Source: Streptomyces sp. Act143
Lineage (GTDB): Bacteria > Actinomycetota > Actinomycetes > Streptomycetales > Streptomycetaceae
Length of the DNA: 64,000 nucleotides
Assembly: GCF_003143935.1 (NCBI RefSeq)
Contig: NZ_QFRX01000001.1
Coordinates: 2,329,587-2,393,586, forward strand
Reading direction: 5' to 3'
In this document: in pieces, positions 42,827 to 50,928 of the stretch
Layout of the letters: every line of letters starts with the position of its first letter
How positions within the stretch are numbered: position 1 is the first letter of the stretch
The notes under the pieces: model-generated
The model's input: the letters and a program-made list of their open reading frames with translations, nothing else
Told to the model about the DNA's origin: nothing
Databases searched by the model: none
Position numbers and translations under genes: made by a program

Positions 42827-43801
42827 GTGAAGTCGTCCGGCGTCTGGCTCGGCGATGTGGCCCGCGCCGTCGCCGCCCTGGGCAGGAGCGACCCGGAAAC
42901 CGTGCGGACGGTCATGGAGTTGCTCGGGGTCGAGTCGAGCGCGGGCACCGCCGCCGTACGCCCTCCGGCGGCATCGGACGATGGCCTTCTCGCCCACATC
43001 GTCCCTCCCGCGACGGAGTTCCGCGAGAGGGACGACGACCTGGAGCCGCCCCCGCCGCGGCCCGTGCCCATGCCCATGGCCGCCCCTGCTCCGCTCCCCG
43101 GCGAGGGACCGACCCTGCTCACGCCCGTCGTCCGGGCGAGCCGGCCGCCCGTCGCCTGGACGGCCCCCGCTCTGGCCCCGGCGTCACGCACGACCCGTCC
43201 CCCGCTGCGCGAGCCCCTGCTCGCCCCCAGGTCGGCGTCCGCCATCGTCCAGGCCGCGGTCTCGCGCCGGGAACCCGACGGCGAGGTGGACATCCCCGGC
43301 GCGGTCGGCCGACTGGCGCAGGGGCTGCCGCTGGGCACGCTGCCGCGCCGCCCCTCACCGACCCTGCGGTTCGGCGTCCAGGTACTGGTGGACCGGGGCA
43401 CGGGCATGCAGCCCTTCCACCGGGATCAGGACGAACTGGTCGCGCGCATCCGCAGGACGGTCGGTCAGGAAACGACCGAGGTGCTCTACTTCGAGGACGC
43501 CCCCCTCCACGGGACGGGCACGGCGGAGCAATGGCCGTGGCACCCCTACGCGCCGCCCGCTCCCGGTACCCGGGTGCTCCTCCTCACCGACCTGGGTCTC
43601 GGCGGGCCGCCGCGCGCCCGGCAGTCGGGACGAACCGACTGGGAACGCTTCTTCGACCGGCTCGCACACTCCGGTTGCACACCGGTCGTCTTCCTCCCCT
43701 ACCCCCGCCACCGCTGGCCCGCCTGGGCCCGCGACCGCGTCCGCATGGTCCCCTGGGACCGCAGGACCACGGTCGGCTGGGTCCGTATGCACCAGGGCTG
43801 A
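42827..43801 (+). CDS. vWA-like protein with disordered Pro-rich N-terminal half
   Basis: The function is not established; this is the third member of the TIR-MoxR operon. The 324-residue product has ~50 N-terminal helical residues (VKSSGVWLGDVARAVAALGR) and a long Pro/Ala/Arg-rich disordered stretch. The C-terminal ~160 residues read like a von Willebrand A fold: LRFGVQVLVDRGTGMQPFHR, EVLYFEDAPLHG, GTRVLLLTDLGLGG, CTPVVFLPYPRHRW, and a terminal VRMVPWDRRTTVGWVRM. The D-R-G-T-G in the first strand corresponds to the MIDAS D-x-S-x-S and is degenerate. MoxR ATPases typically remodel vWA partners. GTG 42827 has GGAGG 7 nt upstream; GTG 42821 would overlap the previous stop. Confidence 0.72.
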   Translation: MKSSGVWLGDVARAVAALGRSDPETVRTVMELLGVESSAGTAAVRPPAASDDGLLAHIVPPATEFRERDDDLEPPPPRPVPMPMAAPAPLPGEGPTLLTPVVRASRPPVAWTAPALAPASRTTRPPLREPLLAPRSASAIVQAAVSRREPDGEVDIPGAVGRLAQGLPLGTLPRRPSPTLRFGVQVLVDRGTGMQPFHRDQDELVARIRRTVGQETTEVLYFEDAPLHGTGTAEQWPWHPYAPPAPGTRVLLLTDLGLGGPPRARQSGRTDWERFFDRLAHSGCTPVVFLPYPRHRWPAWARDRVRMVPWDRRTTVGWVRMHQG

Positions 43802-43817
43802 GGCCCGGGGGCGGGCC
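43802..43817. terminator. Short hairpin between convergent vWA-like and xdhC genes
   Basis: GGCCCG (43802-43807) pairs with CGGGCC (43812-43817) around a GGGG loop. The hairpin fills the 17-bp gap between the two convergent stop codons. It marks the right border of the conflict-system island. Confidence 0.45.
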
Positions 43818-43818
43818 C

Positions 43819-44976
43819 TCAGGCCACCGAGCCGATCCGCCCGGACGGCACGGAGCGCGACGCCACGTCATGGTGGATGGGCGTGTGCGCCCCGGTGAGT
43901 GACACCCCGCTCCCGCCCCGCCGGTTCGCCACGATCTCCGCCCCGATCGACAGCGCCGTCTCCTCCGGCGTACGCGCCCCGAGGTCCAGGCCGATCGGTG
44001 ACCGCAGCCGCGCCAACTCCAGCTCGGTCACGCCGACTTCGCGCAGACGCTCGTTCCGGTCCAGGTGGGTGCGGCGCGACCCCATCGCGCCCACGTACGC
44101 CACCGGGAGCCGCAGCGCCAGCCGCAGCAGCGGTATGTCGAACTTCGCGTCGTGGGTCAGGACGCACAGGACCGTGCGGGCGTCCACCGACGTCCGCTCC
44201 AGGTACTTGTGCGGCCACTCCACGACGATCTCGTCCGCCTCCGGGAAGCGGGCCCTCGTCGCGAACACCGGCCGCGCGTCGCACACCGTGACGTGGTGGC
44301 CGAGGAACTTGCCGACCCGTACCAGCGCCGACGCGAAGTCGATCGCGCCGAAGACGATCATCCGGGGAGCCGGGACCGATGATTCCACCAGGACCGTGAG
44401 CGGTGCTCCGCAACGTGAGCCCTGCTCTCCGATCTCCAGGGTGCCCGTGCGGCCGGCGTCCAGGAACGCGCCCGCCTCCGCCGCGACCGTGCGGTCCAGC
44501 TCGGGGTGGGCGCCGTAGCCGCCGTCGCAGGAGCCGTCGGGGCGGACCAGCAACGCGCGGCCCATCAGGTCCGTCGGGCCCGACACCACGCGGGCCAGCG
44601 CCGCCGCCCCGCCGGTTGCCGCGATGGCGAGGGCCGCGACGGCCACCTCCCGTACGGGGTCGCCCACGCGTACCGGCGTCACCAGGATGTCGATGATGCC
44701 GCCGCAGGTCAGGCCGACCGCGAAGGCGTCGTCGTCGCTGTAGCCGAAGCGTTCCAGGACCGTCTCGCCGTCCTGCAGCGCCTGTTGGCACAGCTCGTAC
44801 ACCGCGCCCTCCACACAACCGCCGGAGACCGAGCCGATCGCCGTGCCGTCGGCGTCGACCGCAAGGGCGGCGCCGGGCCGGCGAGGGGCGCTGCCGCCGA
44901 CGGCCACCACGGTGGCCACGGCGAAGTCGCGTCCCTGCTCGACCCACCGGTGCAGTTCTTCGGCGATGTCCAGCAT
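43819..44976 (-). CDS. xdhC: XdhC-family molybdenum-cofactor maturation protein
   Basis: The 385-residue XdhC/CoxI-type factor binds and sulfurates or inserts the molybdenum cofactor into xanthine dehydrogenase. The N-terminal XdhC_CoxI segment is VATVVAVGGSAPRRPGAALA with GSVSGGCVEGAVYELC. The C-terminal Rossmann-like XdhC_C domain is MIVFGAIDFASALVRVGKFL, VLTHDAKFDIPLLRLALRL, and VAYVGAMGSRRTHLDRNERL. The start ATG 44976 has AGGAG 8 nt ahead. The gene lies 37 bp downstream of the purine permease gene on the same strand, so they are probably cotranscribed as part of purine catabolism. Confidence 0.92.
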   Translation of the reverse strand: MLDIAEELHRWVEQGRDFAVATVVAVGGSAPRRPGAALAVDADGTAIGSVSGGCVEGAVYELCQQALQDGETVLERFGYSDDDAFAVGLTCGGIIDILVTPVRVGDPVREVAVAALAIAATGGAAALARVVSGPTDLMGRALLVRPDGSCDGGYGAHPELDRTVAAEAGAFLDAGRTGTLEIGEQGSRCGAPLTVLVESSVPAPRMIVFGAIDFASALVRVGKFLGHHVTVCDARPVFATRARFPEADEIVVEWPHKYLERTSVDARTVLCVLTHDAKFDIPLLRLALRLPVAYVGAMGSRRTHLDRNERLREVGVTELELARLRSPIGLDLGARTPEETALSIGAEIVANRRGGSGVSLTGAHTPIHHDVASRSVPSGRIGSVA

Positions 44977-45013
44977 CTCTCGGTCTCCTGACGGAAGTCG
45001 TGGGGAGGGGCTG

Positions 45014-46471
45014 CTAGTGCACGCCCATCCAGCTCTCGATGGGATTGAGGGCGAAATAGACGAAGAAGATCACTGTCAGGGCCCACATGAACGCCCCGAT
45101 CTCCCGCGCCTTGCCCTGGGCGGTCTTGATCGCCACGTACGAGATGACGCCGGCCGCGACTCCCGCCGTGATCGAGTACGTGAACGGCATGATCACGACC
45201 GTGAGGAACACCGGGATCGCCGTCGCGCGGTCCGCCCAGTCCACGTGCCTCGCGTTCATCATCATCATCGCGCCGATCACGATCAGGGCAGCCGCTGCCA
45301 CCTCGCCCGGGACGATCGCCGTCAGCGGGGTGAAGAACAGGCACGCCGCGAAGAACAGGCCGGTGACGACGGAGGACAGGCCCGTGCGGGCTCCCTCGCC
45401 CACGCCCGTCGCCGACTCCACGAACACCGTCTGGCCCGAGGCTCCCGCCACGCCGCCGATCGCGCCGCCCGCGCCGTCGATGAAGAGGGCCTTCGACAGG
45501 CCCGGCATCCGGCCCTGCTCGTCGGCCAGCTCGGCCTCCGTGCCGACGCCGATGATCGTCGCCATCGCGTCGAAGAAGCCTGCCAGGACGAGCGTGAAGA
45601 CGATCATTCCCACCGTCATCGCGCCCACCTCGCCCCAGCCGCCGAACTCCACGTCGCCGAAGATCGAGAAGTCCGGCATCGAGACGGCGCTGCCGTGGAG
45701 TTCGGGGGCGCCGCTCGCCCACTGCTTCGGGTCGATGACGTCGAGGGCGTTCAGGACGACGGCCAGTACGGTGCCGCCGACGATGCCGATCAGGATCGCG
45801 CCGGGGACGCCGCGGGCCTGGAGCATGAAGATGGCCAGGAGGGTCGCGGCGAAGAGCAGGACCGGCCAGCCGGCCAGTTCGCCCGCCGGGCCCAGGGTCA
45901 CCGGGGTCGCCTTGCCCTGGTGGACGAAACCGGCCTTGTAGAACCCGATCAGGGCGACGAAGAGGCCGATGCCCATGGTGATCGCGTGCTTCAGGGCCAG
46001 CGGGATCGCGTTCATGATCATCTCACGCAGGCCGGTGACGACCAGCAGCATGATGACCACGCCGTACATCACACACATGCCCATGGCCTGCGGCCAGGTC
46101 ATCTGCGGGGCGACCTGCGAGGACAGCACGCCGGAGACGGAGAGGCCGGCGGCGAGGGCGAGGGGGACCTTGCCCACGAAACCCATCAGCAGCGTGGTGA
46201 AGGCCGCCGCGAACGCGGTCGCGGTGATGAGGGCCTTCTGGCCGAGCGTGTCCCCCGCCGCGTCCTTGCCGGACAGGATCAGGGGGTTGAGCAGAAGGAT
46301 GTACGCCATCGCCATGAAGGTGGTGACGCCGCCGCGCACCTCTCGCGCGACCGTCGATCCTCGCTTGGATATGTGAAAGTACCGGTCGAGCCAGGACCTG
46401 CCGGCGGGGACGCGGGTTCCGTCTCCCGCGTCGTCGGCGGTGGTCCTCGGCTCCAGTGACTGCTGGGTCAT
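45014..46471 (-). CDS. NCS2-family purine permease (AzgA-type)
   Basis: The 485-residue transporter has ~12-14 membrane helices and belongs to the AzgA/GhxP (COG2252) group that imports hypoxanthine, guanine or adenine with protons. Signature segments are REVRGGVTTFMAMAYILLLN at the N terminus, ALAAGLSVSGVLSSQVAP, FFDAMATIIGVGTEAELADE, and ESATGVGEGARTGLSSVVTG. It starts at ATG 46471 with GGGAG 9 nt upstream. Its gene lies between the xanthine dehydrogenase genes and xdhC, separated from the former by a strong terminator and its own control region. Confidence 0.92.
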   Translation of the reverse strand: MTQQSLEPRTTADDAGDGTRVPAGRSWLDRYFHISKRGSTVAREVRGGVTTFMAMAYILLLNPLILSGKDAAGDTLGQKALITATAFAAAFTTLLMGFVGKVPLALAAGLSVSGVLSSQVAPQMTWPQAMGMCVMYGVVIMLLVVTGLREMIMNAIPLALKHAITMGIGLFVALIGFYKAGFVHQGKATPVTLGPAGELAGWPVLLFAATLLAIFMLQARGVPGAILIGIVGGTVLAVVLNALDVIDPKQWASGAPELHGSAVSMPDFSIFGDVEFGGWGEVGAMTVGMIVFTLVLAGFFDAMATIIGVGTEAELADEQGRMPGLSKALFIDGAGGAIGGVAGASGQTVFVESATGVGEGARTGLSSVVTGLFFAACLFFTPLTAIVPGEVAAAALIVIGAMMMMNARHVDWADRATAIPVFLTVVIMPFTYSITAGVAAGVISYVAIKTAQGKAREIGAFMWALTVIFFVYFALNPIESWMGVH

Positions 46472-46505
46472 GTGGGCCTACTCCCAAGGTTCACAGGGGC
46501 ACCCG

Positions 46506-46523
46506 TGTCAACCGCCTTGGCGG
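46506..46523 (-). promoter_or_regulatory. Consensus -35 and adjacent palindrome upstream of the purine permease gene
   Basis: On the minus strand an exact TTGACA (46511-46506) lies next to a palindrome CCGCC-TT-GGCGG (46512-46523). No good -10 is found 16-19 bp downstream, so an activator is likely needed. I looked for a purine riboswitch in the 230-bp region and did not recognise one. Confidence 0.4.
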
Positions 46524-46648
46524 CAACGGGATTTGGGAAGGTGCTTCGGCCGCACGACCCGGGGGACGGCCCGAGACGAACGAACGGATCGGGTACTGAA
46601 GGTGCTGCACAACTGCTTCAAGTGCCGCGAGCGGTGCGGTACTCGATA

Positions 46649-46694
46649 CTCCGGGCGGCGCGGCGAAGTGTGACGTTCCGTGCGCCGCCCGGAG
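46649..46694 (-). terminator. Strong terminator hairpin after the xanthine dehydrogenase operon
   Basis: CTCCGGGCGGCGC (46649-46661) and GCGCCGCCCGGAG (46682-46694) form a perfect 13-bp stem with a 20-nt loop. It begins 6 bp beyond the stop codon of the molybdopterin subunit gene (46701). It should end that transcript before the permease gene. Confidence 0.8.
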
Positions 46695-46700
46695 GGTCTG

Positions 46701-49085
46701 TCACGCGGTTCCGGTGAGGTGTTCCGGCCGGACCGGCGTCCTGTTCAGCTCCAGACCCGTGGCGTTGCGGATCGCCGCGAGCACGGCCGGAGTCGAGGAC
46801 AGGGTGGGCGCCTCACCGATGCCACGGAGCCCGTACGGGGCGTGGTCGTCGGCGAGTTCGAGCACGTCGACGGGGATGGTCGGCGTGTCGAGGATGGTGG
46901 GGATCAGGTAGTCCGTGAAGGAGGGGTTCCTGACCTTGGCCGTCTTGGGGTCGACGATGATCTCTTCCATCACCGCGACGCCGAGACCCTGGGTGGTGCC
47001 GCCCTGGATCTGGCCGACGACCGACAGCGGGTTGAGCGCCTTGCCGACGTCCTGGGCGCAGGCCAGCTCGATGACCTTCACCAGGCCGAGTTCGGTGTCC
47101 ACCTCGACGACCGCTCGGTGCGCGGCGAAGGAGTACTGGACATGGCCGAAGCCCTGGCCGGTGCGGAGGTCGAAGGCCTCGGTCGGGCGGTGCCGCCACT
47201 CGGCCTCCACCTCGACGGTCTCGCCCTCCAGCACGTCGGCCAGGTCCGCGAGGACCTCGCCGCCGTCGGTGACGACCTTGCCGCCCTCCAGCAGCAACTC
47301 GGCGGTGGCCCAAGCCGGGTGGTACGAGCCGAACTTGCGGCGGCCGATCTCCAGGACCTTCTCCCGGACCAGCTCGCAGGAGTTCTTGACCGCGCCGCCG
47401 GTGACGTACGTCTGCCGGGAGGCCGAGGTCGAACCCGCCGAGCCCACCTGCGTGTCCGCCGGGTGGATGGTCACCTGCGTGACGCCCAGCTCGGTGCGGG
47501 CGATCTGCGCGTGGACGGTGACGCCGCCCTGGCCGACCTCCGCCATGGCGGTGTGCACGGTGGCCACCGGCTGGCCGCCGACGACCTCCATGCGGACCTT
47601 GGCGGTGGAGTAGTCGTCGAACCCCTCGGAGAAGCCGACGTTCTTGATGCCGACCGCGTAGCCGACGCCGCGGACGACGCCTTCGCCGTGCGTGGTGTTG
47701 GACAGACCGCCGGGCAGCTGGCGTACGTCCGCGCCCTCGCTGGACTCCCACTGGCGCTCCGGCGGCATGGGCATCGCCTTGACGCGGCGCAGGAGTTCGG
47801 CGACCGGGGCCGGCGAGTCGACCGGCTGGCCGGTCGGCATGATCGTGCCCTGCTCCATCGCGTTGAGCTGGCGGAAGGCGACCCGGTCCATGCCCACCTC
47901 GTCGGCGAGCTTGTCCATCTGGGCCTCGTAGGCGAAGCACGCCTGGACCGCGCCGAAGCCGCGCATCGCGCCGCAGGGCGGGTTGTTGGTGTAGAGGGCG
48001 ATGGCCTCGATGTCGACGTCGTCGACCACGTACGGGCCGATCGAGAGGGAGGAGGCGTTGCCGACGACCGCGGGGGACGCGGAGGCGTACGCGCCGCCGT
48101 CCAGGACGATCCGGCACTTGACGTGCGTCAACTTGCCCTCGGCAGTGGCCCCGTGCTCGTAGTAGAGCTTCGCCGGGTGGCGGTGGACGTGGCCGAAGAA
48201 GGACTCGAAGCGGTTGTAGACGATCTTGACCGGCTTGCCGGTGCGCAGCGCCAGCAGGCAGGCGTGGATCTGCATCGAGATGTCCTCGCGACCGCCGAAG
48301 GCACCGCCGACGCCGGACAGCGTCATACGGACCTTGCTCTCGGGCAGGCCGAGGACCGGGGCGATCTGCTTGAGGTCGCTGTGCAGCCACTGGGTGGCGA
48401 TGTAGAGGTGGACGCCGCCGTCCTCGTCCGGCACCGCGAGGCCCGACTCGGGGCCGAGGAAGGCCTGGTCCTGCATGCCGAAGGTGTACTCGCCCTTGAC
48501 GACGAAGTCGGCCTTCTTGGCGGCCTCTTCGGCGTTGCCGCGGGTGATCGGCTGGCGGTGCACGATGTTGGGGTGCGGGACGTGGCCGATGTGGTGGTCG
48601 TCGCGGTTCTCGTGGACGAGGATCGCATCGGGGGCGGTCGCGCTCGCCTCGTCGGTGATGACGGGCAGTTCGCGGTAGTCGACCTTGATCTTGGCGGCGG
48701 CGCGGCGGGCGGTCTCCGGGTGGTCGGCGGCGACGATGGCGACCGGTTCACCGTGGTGGCGGACCTTGCCGTGGGCCAGGACCGGGGTGTCCTGGATCTC
48801 CAGGCCGTAGTTCTTCACGTCCGTGGGCAGGTCGTCGTACGTCATGACGGCATAGACGCCCGGCATGGCGAGGGCTTCGCTGGTGTCGATGGACACGATC
48901 TCGGCGTGTGCGACCGTGGAGCGCAGGATCTGGCCCCAGAGCATGTCCTCGTGCCACATGTCGGACGAGTACGCGAACTCGCCGGTGACCTTCAGGGTGC
49001 CGTCGGGGCGGAGCGTGGACTCGCCGATGCCGCCCTTGGTCTGGGAACCCTGGGTGATTTTGGTGGGAGCGCCGGTGGTGGGCAT
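46701..49085 (-). CDS. Xanthine dehydrogenase, molybdopterin-binding subunit
   Basis: The 794-residue large subunit of the molybdenum hydroxylase oxidises hypoxanthine/xanthine to urate. The N-terminal aldehyde-oxidase a/b hammerhead (GTLKVTGEFAYSSDMWHEDM) and molybdopterin-binding halves are clear: QWLHSDLKQIAPVLGLPESK, VGGAFGGREDISMQIHACLL, FESFFGHVHRHPAKLYYEHG, RGFGAVQACFAYEAQMDKLA, and AEVGQGGVTVHAQIARTELG. The catalytic Glu near the C terminus is in GIGEAPTLSSTPAVLAAI. The ATG at 49085 follows the stop of the Fe-S subunit gene by 2 bp, with GAGGGG 8 nt ahead. It is the last gene of a three-subunit operon, and the transcript ends at the hairpin 46649-46694. Confidence 0.94.
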   Translation of the reverse strand: MPTTGAPTKITQGSQTKGGIGESTLRPDGTLKVTGEFAYSSDMWHEDMLWGQILRSTVAHAEIVSIDTSEALAMPGVYAVMTYDDLPTDVKNYGLEIQDTPVLAHGKVRHHGEPVAIVAADHPETARRAAAKIKVDYRELPVITDEASATAPDAILVHENRDDHHIGHVPHPNIVHRQPITRGNAEEAAKKADFVVKGEYTFGMQDQAFLGPESGLAVPDEDGGVHLYIATQWLHSDLKQIAPVLGLPESKVRMTLSGVGGAFGGREDISMQIHACLLALRTGKPVKIVYNRFESFFGHVHRHPAKLYYEHGATAEGKLTHVKCRIVLDGGAYASASPAVVGNASSLSIGPYVVDDVDIEAIALYTNNPPCGAMRGFGAVQACFAYEAQMDKLADEVGMDRVAFRQLNAMEQGTIMPTGQPVDSPAPVAELLRRVKAMPMPPERQWESSEGADVRQLPGGLSNTTHGEGVVRGVGYAVGIKNVGFSEGFDDYSTAKVRMEVVGGQPVATVHTAMAEVGQGGVTVHAQIARTELGVTQVTIHPADTQVGSAGSTSASRQTYVTGGAVKNSCELVREKVLEIGRRKFGSYHPAWATAELLLEGGKVVTDGGEVLADLADVLEGETVEVEAEWRHRPTEAFDLRTGQGFGHVQYSFAAHRAVVEVDTELGLVKVIELACAQDVGKALNPLSVVGQIQGGTTQGLGVAVMEEIIVDPKTAKVRNPSFTDYLIPTILDTPTIPVDVLELADDHAPYGLRGIGEAPTLSSTPAVLAAIRNATGLELNRTPVRPEHLTGTA

Positions 49086-49087
49086 GC

Positions 49088-49671
<584 letters not shown>

Positions 49672-49672
<1 letters not shown>

Positions 49673-50562
49673 TACGCGACTCCCTCCGTGCGGGCGGCGG
49701 TGCCGCGGTACGACTCCCAGGTCCAGGTCAGCGTGCGGCGGGCCATGATGCCGACCGCGTGGCGGCGGTAGCTCGCCGTGCCCCGGACGTCGTCGATCGG
49801 GTTGCAGGCGGCGGAGCACAGGTCCGCGAACTGCTTGGCGACCGACGGGGTGATGATCTTCCCGTTGTCCCAGAAGCCGCCCTCTTCGAGCGCCGCGTTC
49901 AGGAACTCCTCCGCGGCCTTCGCCCGCACCGGGGTGGGGGCGGCCGAGCCGATGCCGGTGCGGACCGTGCGGGTCTCCGGGTGCAGGGCCAGGCCGAAGG
50001 CGCAGACCGCGATGACCATCGCGTTGCGCGTACCGACCTTGGAGTACTGCTGCGGGCCGTCGGCCTTCTTGATGTGGACGGCGCGGATCAGCTCGTCGGG
50101 CGCGAGCGCGTTGCGCTTCACGCCGGTGTAGAACTCGTCGATGGGGATCAGGCGCGAGCCGCGCACCGACTCGGCCTCGACCTCGGCGCCGGCCGCGAGC
50201 AGCGCGGGGTGGGCGTCGCCGGCCGGGGAGGCGGTGCCGAGGTTGCCGCCGACGCCGCCGCGGTTGCGGATCTGCGGGGAGGCGACCGTGTGCGAGGCCA
50301 GAGCGAGGCCCGGCAGCTCGGCACGGAGGTTCTCCATGATCCGGGTGTACGGGACGGAGGCGCCGAGCCGCACCGAGTCCTGGCCGGCCTCCCACTCCGT
50401 GAGGTCGATGATGCGGTTGAGGTCGAGCAGGTACTCGGGCCGCCGGTGGTCGAAGTTGATCTCGACCATCACATCGGTGCCGCCCGCAATGGGCACAGCG
50501 GTGGGGTGCTCAGCCTTGGCGGCGAGCGCCTCCTCCCAGCTGGCGGGGCGAAGGAAGTCCAT
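49672..50562 (-). CDS. Xanthine dehydrogenase, FAD-binding subunit
   Basis: The 296-residue FAD_binding_5 (CoxM-type) subunit accepts electrons from the Fe-S clusters and passes them to NAD+. Diagnostic motifs are AVPIAGGTDVMVEIN (pyrophosphate binding), RLGASVPYTRIME, SPQIRNRGGVGGNLGTASPA, and the C-terminal CO_deh_flav_C domain ending YRRHAVGIMARRTL. It is the first gene of the operon, with ATG 50562 and a modest AGAGAG ribosome site. The promoter must lie in the 366-bp gap shared with pucR. Confidence 0.94.
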
Positions 50563-50928
50563 GACCGGCTCTCTTCTTCGTCTCGTGGGTGGTACGGATT
50601 GAGCCAGATACGGTGCGGCGGGCCCGGCTCGTTCATGTGTTGTTCACGCGGAGTGGGGCCAGTACACAGCGACGTGCTCCGACGGGGTCAGTCACGGAAA
50701 CTCTGAAGGAGTTGGCTGGTCGGCGCGGGCATCTTGTAGATTCGTATGAACGGAGGTTCTCAGTAACCTCCATGTTTTCCTGTGGAAACGCGCGACACAC
50801 CGGGCGTGACCTGGGACACAGCCGGCAGGCGGTGAGCGGAGCGCACCAGGCCCACCGGACGGGCGCCTCCCGCACAGGGGCCTCACAGTTCATCGTAGAT
50901 TTCGAGACAAAGATCGGCGGCGACGAGA
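50563..50928. promoter_or_regulatory. Divergent control region of xanthine dehydrogenase operon and pucR, with hairpin operator
   Basis: The 366-bp gap is non-coding. Its AT-richer centre (50730-50790) carries a perfect inverted repeat GGAGGTT-CTCAGT-AACCTCC (50752-50771), a likely PucR binding site placed about 190 bp from the xdh start and 160 bp from pucR. A possible -10 for pucR is TAGATT (50896-50901), without a matching -35. Clear sigma-factor boxes are otherwise not visible. Confidence 0.5.

Noticed and set aside
35600..43820. Prophage or transposon carrying the conflict-system island
   Set aside because: I see no integrase, transposase, terminal inverted repeats or flanking tRNA; the borders are simply convergent gene ends.
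46472..46700. Purine riboswitch upstream of the purine permease gene
   Set aside because: I could not find the conserved three-way junction core; the visible hairpins are explained by a terminator and a palindrome.
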